Assembly: GCA_938091985.1 (NCBI GenBank)
Contig: CALKOE010000043.1
Span: 1 to 8,500 of the forward strand
DNA from: an uncultured Acidimicrobiales bacterium
GTDB taxonomy: Bacteria > Actinomycetota > Acidimicrobiia > Acidimicrobiales > Aldehydirespiratoraceae
Length of the DNA stretch: 8,500 bases
Direction: 5' to 3'
Shown one piece after another: positions 6,024 to 8,500 of the stretch (positions are counted from its first letter, which is position 1; each line of letters begins with the position of its first letter). A model generated the notes under the pieces. It was not told the DNA's origin and searched no databases. It saw nothing but the letters and a program-made list of their open reading frames with translations. A program made the translations under genes and the position numbers.

Positions 6024-7691
6024 TCACGCGGTCTTCCAGAACCGGGCGAGGAACGAGGCCATCTGCTCGCGGGTCACCGATTGGGTCGGCGAGTAGGTGG
6101 TCGGCGACGTGCCGGTGGTGATGGCGAGCGCATAGATGCACTGGATCTCTGCTCGCGCGAACGATGCCGCAATGTCGCCGAGCGGCGTCGCTGCTGAACT
6201 GCAGCTTCCTCCGAGTGCGTCGCGCCAGAGGCGGCCGAGGAACGCGGCCATCTGCTCGCGGGTGACCAGCCCATCGGGGTCGTAGAGCGTCGACGACACG
6301 CCGGTGGTCACGCCGAGGGCGAAGATGCAGGCGATGTCGGTCTCGGCGAACGATCCGGCGATGTCGGTGAACGGAGTCGGCGAGCTGTCGCAGTCGTGGC
6401 CGAGCGTTCGGTAGAGCCGAGCAAGAAAGGCCGCCATCTGTTCGCGTGTGACCGTCTCGAGCGGCGAGTACGTCGACGCACTCGTGCCCGTGGTGATGCC
6501 GAGGAGCCGGATGCAACCGACGTCGTTGAACGCGAACGACGAAACCGAGAGATCGGCGAACGGGTTGGGGCCCATCGCGCATCCGAGTGGCGTGCCGGTG
6601 AACGACACCGTGTAGCCGTCGCTCGTCGCCGCATCGACAGTGACTGTCACGCCATGTATCTCGGCGCTCTCGCCGACGCCGAGAATGTGGTCGGTCGATC
6701 CCGGCGCGCCGAGGGCCGGGTGTTGGCGCCGATTCAGCCCCCAACAGATCGTGTTGAAACAGGTCACGGTCTGGTCGACCGTGTGCAGCATCACACCCGA
6801 GACGCCTGCCTCGGCGTCGTAGCCGGTCGCCGGGCGAGCTTCCACAGTCGTGAAGATGAGCGGATCGGCCGATGGGATCAGCGCCATCTGGGAACCGACC
6901 GATTCAGGTCCCGCGAGGTCGACAGCAGCCGCCGGCTTCGTGATCAGCGGGATGGCATCGGGATCGATCCAACCCGAGGTGTAGCGATTGAACGCAATGG
7001 TGTGGGTGATCCGGCACGGACCCCGTGAGGTCGACGGACTGACCGGGCAGAAGTTGTCGATGCCATGCGCGCTCATCAAGTCGCCTGGGTTGTCGTATTG
7101 CTCCAGACCAACCGTGCTCGAGCCGGAATGCGGCCACGCGAGAGTGTGGCCGATCTCATGTGCCGCCGTGGCCGGAAGCTCGAACATGCCGCCGCGGACA
7201 TAGAAGCCCCGACCCGACTCTGCCGGAGGCGACGCGGGGGCGACCGGACGGACCGAACCGTTGGTGAGGAACCACGCCCCGGCTCCACCGAGACCACCAC
7301 CGTTGTCGGTGTCGTCGATCACGAATGTGTTGGTGAACCGGGCATCGGTGGTGCGCGCGATGGCTTCGTTGAGGCAATCGTTCTCGCGCTCGAAGGTGCC
7401 GGCGGCCTCGAAAACGATGCTGTAGCGGCCCTGCGAGATCAGCGCGAAGAACGGCGCGATCTCGTCGGTCGCCCACGTCGCCACCTCTTCGGGGGTGAAC
7501 GTCTTCGGCTCGGACGTGCCCGGAATCGTGCAGATCCAGACGGCGATGGTGTCGGTGCCGAGCCCGAGCGTCTCACCGGCTCCGCCGTCGACCGTCAACC
7601 CCAGCGGATCGGCGGCAGCCGCCGGACCCACTGCGAGCGTCGATGCGGCCGCCACGATGGCGACCAGGGAGAACAACCTCGCCCGGAGCAC
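6024..7691 (-). CDS. Secreted metzincin-type metalloprotease with three SLH-like repeats
   Basis: 555 residues. Signal peptide 1-27 (hydrophobic core, AAAA before DPLG). The catalytic region has HEIGHTLAWPH at 178-188, giving zinc ligands H178, H182, H188 and catalytic E179. About 18 residues later GDLMSAHG (203-210) looks like the metzincin Met-turn with M206. Ala replaces the usual Gly of HExxHxxGxxH at position 185. Residues 281-306 (VEARP...YD...GVMLHTVD) resemble the beta domain after the catalytic core in M6-like peptidases. Three SLH-like repeats (about 375-429, 438-491, 500-552), each with GITTG/GVTTG/AITTG and a TREQMA.FL.R motif, would hold the enzyme on the cell wall or surface layer. 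GTG at 7691 is chosen because it begins the signal peptide, 10 nt after the DUF72 stop; the open frame up to 7880 overlaps that gene and is rejected. Peptidase clan firm, family uncertain, substrate unknown. Confidence 0.85.
   Translation of the reverse strand: MLRARLFSLVAIVAAASTLAVGPAAAADPLGLTVDGGAGETLGLGTDTIAVWICTIPGTSEPKTFTPEEVATWATDEIAPFFALISQGRYSIVFEAAGTFERENDCLNEAIARTTDARFTNTFVIDDTDNGGGLGGAGAWFLTNGSVRPVAPASPPAESGRGFYVRGGMFELPATAAHEIGHTLAWPHSGSSTVGLEQYDNPGDLMSAHGIDNFCPVSPSTSRGPCRITHTIAFNRYTSGWIDPDAIPLITKPAAAVDLAGPESVGSQMALIPSADPLIFTTVEARPATGYDAEAGVSGVMLHTVDQTVTCFNTICWGLNRRQHPALGAPGSTDHILGVGESAEIHGVTVTVDAATSDGYTVSFTGTPLGCAMGPNPFADLSVSSFAFNDVGCIRLLGITTGTSASTYSPLETVTREQMAAFLARLYRTLGHDCDSSPTPFTDIAGSFAETDIACIFALGVTTGVSSTLYDPDGLVTREQMAAFLGRLWRDALGGSCSSAATPLGDIAASFARAEIQCIYALAITTGTSPTTYSPTQSVTREQMASFLARFWKTA
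6036..6569 (-). repeat. Three SLH-like repeats at the C-terminus of the protease
   Basis: Each unit is about 62 residues. At DNA level the plus strand shows GGCCATCTGCTCGCGGGT at 6057-6074 and about 6246-6263, and a diverged copy near 6432-6449. The periods are 189 and 186 bp. The repeats code the VTREQMA.FL.R segment. Confidence 0.75.
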
Positions 7692-7701
7692 ATCGCGGAC
7701 C

Positions 7702-8500
7702 CTAGCCGTCGTCGAACAGGGCATTGGGCGCGGCAACCCCTGGCGCCGGCGGCAGCGGCGGGATGTCCTGCACCGCTGCGACGTCGCCGTAGAAGTCGCG
7801 ACACATACCCGGAGCAGCGACGTTGTCGGGCGTGTGCAGGAACACCAGCGGGCGGCGACCGTCGGCGATCCAGCGGCCAACCCGCTCTACCCACGGCTCC
7901 CAGAACGCCGGATTGGCGGCCGGATCGGTCTGGCCGATGAACCGCACAACGGGCTGATTTCCCGTCGCCACCGCCCGCACGGAGAGGCGCGGCTTGTTCT
8001 CCCAGGCCTCGATCTCCTCCGGAGTCTCCCGTGGTCCTGCGAAGACGGGGCGACTGTCGAAGATCACGCGATCCACTCCAGCCTCGTGAAGGGCATCGTT
8101 GAGCGCTCGCTCATGGTCTCCGCCCGCATGGAACCCGGGATGGCGCACTTCGACGGCCCAGTCGAATGCCGACGGTGTTGCCGCAAGGAAGTTCACCAGC
8201 GTCGGGAGGTCCTCCGGGCTGAACGACGCCGGGAGCTGCACCGAACACGGGCCGAGTCGATCGAGCAGCGGCGTGAACCGCTCCGCGAACTCCGAGAGTT
8301 CGTGCTGCACATCGCGCAGCTTCCGGTCGTGTGTGATCTCGCGGGGCAGCTTGAGCAGGAACCGGAAACCTTCGGGGGTCGCCTCTCGCCACCGGTCGAC
8401 AGTCGACGCCGACGGCACGGCGTAGAAGGTCGTGTTGCCTTCGACTGCGTTGCACACCCGGGCGTAGGCAGCCAGCTCGCCTCCAACCGGCGTGTCGGTC
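7702..8500 (-). CDS. DUF72 (YecE-like) protein, N-terminus cut by window edge
   Basis: 265 residues are visible. The frame stays open from the right edge (14 codons upstream of the internal GTG at 8457, reading ELAAYARVCNAVEGN). That internal GTG is not the start, because the family motif AYARxxNxVEGNTTFY spans it. Family marks are VEGNTTFYAVPS, the TPEGFRFLLKLPREITHD segment, the VEVRHPGF strand and VFLHTPDN near the end. DUF72 proteins are about 250-300 residues and have a TIM-barrel-like fold; their biochemical function is not established, and E. coli YecE is the best-known name. Only the first strand and start are missing, roughly 10-30 residues. No signal peptide is visible; a cytoplasmic protein is expected. 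The stop lies 10 nt before the protease start, so the two are likely cotranscribed, but no functional link is evident. Confidence 0.88.
   Translation of the reverse strand, partial: TDTPVGGELAAYARVCNAVEGNTTFYAVPSASTVDRWREATPEGFRFLLKLPREITHDRKLRDVQHELSEFAERFTPLLDRLGPCSVQLPASFSPEDLPTLVNFLAATPSAFDWAVEVRHPGFHAGGDHERALNDALHEAGVDRVIFDSRPVFAGPRETPEEIEAWENKPRLSVRAVATGNQPVVRFIGQTDPAANPAFWEPWVERVGRWIADGRRPLVFLHTPDNVAAPGMCRDFYGDVAAVQDIPPLPPAPGVAAPNALFDDG

Noticed and set aside
7692..7880. N-terminal extension of the SLH-repeat protease to 7880
   Set aside because: It would lie inside the DUF72 gene, is Arg/Cys/Thr-rich, and would bury the signal peptide at residue 64.

Overview
The window is high-GC DNA with GTG starts, closely packed genes and many secreted or lipid-anchored proteins. 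This points to a high-GC actinobacterium. The secreted protease with C-terminal 'TREQMAxFLxR' repeats reminds me of Acidimicrobiia (Ilumatobacter-like), but that placement is recognition by eye and not a search result. I saw no RNA genes, insertion sequences, CRISPR arrays or attachment sites.

Left part (1-2892): a membrane-anchored trypsin-like serine protease on the minus strand runs off the left edge and so lacks its catalytic Ser. Next, also minus, is an exported coiled-coil M23 (LytM) murein endopeptidase. A short divergent gap separates it from a plus-strand dienelactone-hydrolase family protein, the only plus-strand gene. That gene ends 3 nt from the end of the convergent minus-strand block.

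Middle (2896-5557): three minus-strand genes are chained by 4-nt start/stop overlaps (GTGA and ATGA). In transcription order they are a lipoprotein with an Asp/Met/His-rich arm and two tandem 'HVDGxGHxH...NDH' domains, a small cupredoxin-like lipoprotein with an HIHG motif, and a polytopic membrane protein of about 10 helices. I read this as a surface-to-membrane metal-handling module, possibly for copper. It is the best candidate in the window for a poorly described system.

Right part (5627-8500), all minus: a DUF72/YecE-like gene enters from the right edge. It is followed by an exported metzincin-type metalloprotease with three SLH-like repeats, then a small two-helix membrane protein. Spacings are short (10-69 nt), so everything from 8500 to 2896 could be one long transcript, although separate promoters are possible. 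Most products act at the cell envelope or outside it: proteolysis, peptidoglycan cleavage and presumed metal capture.
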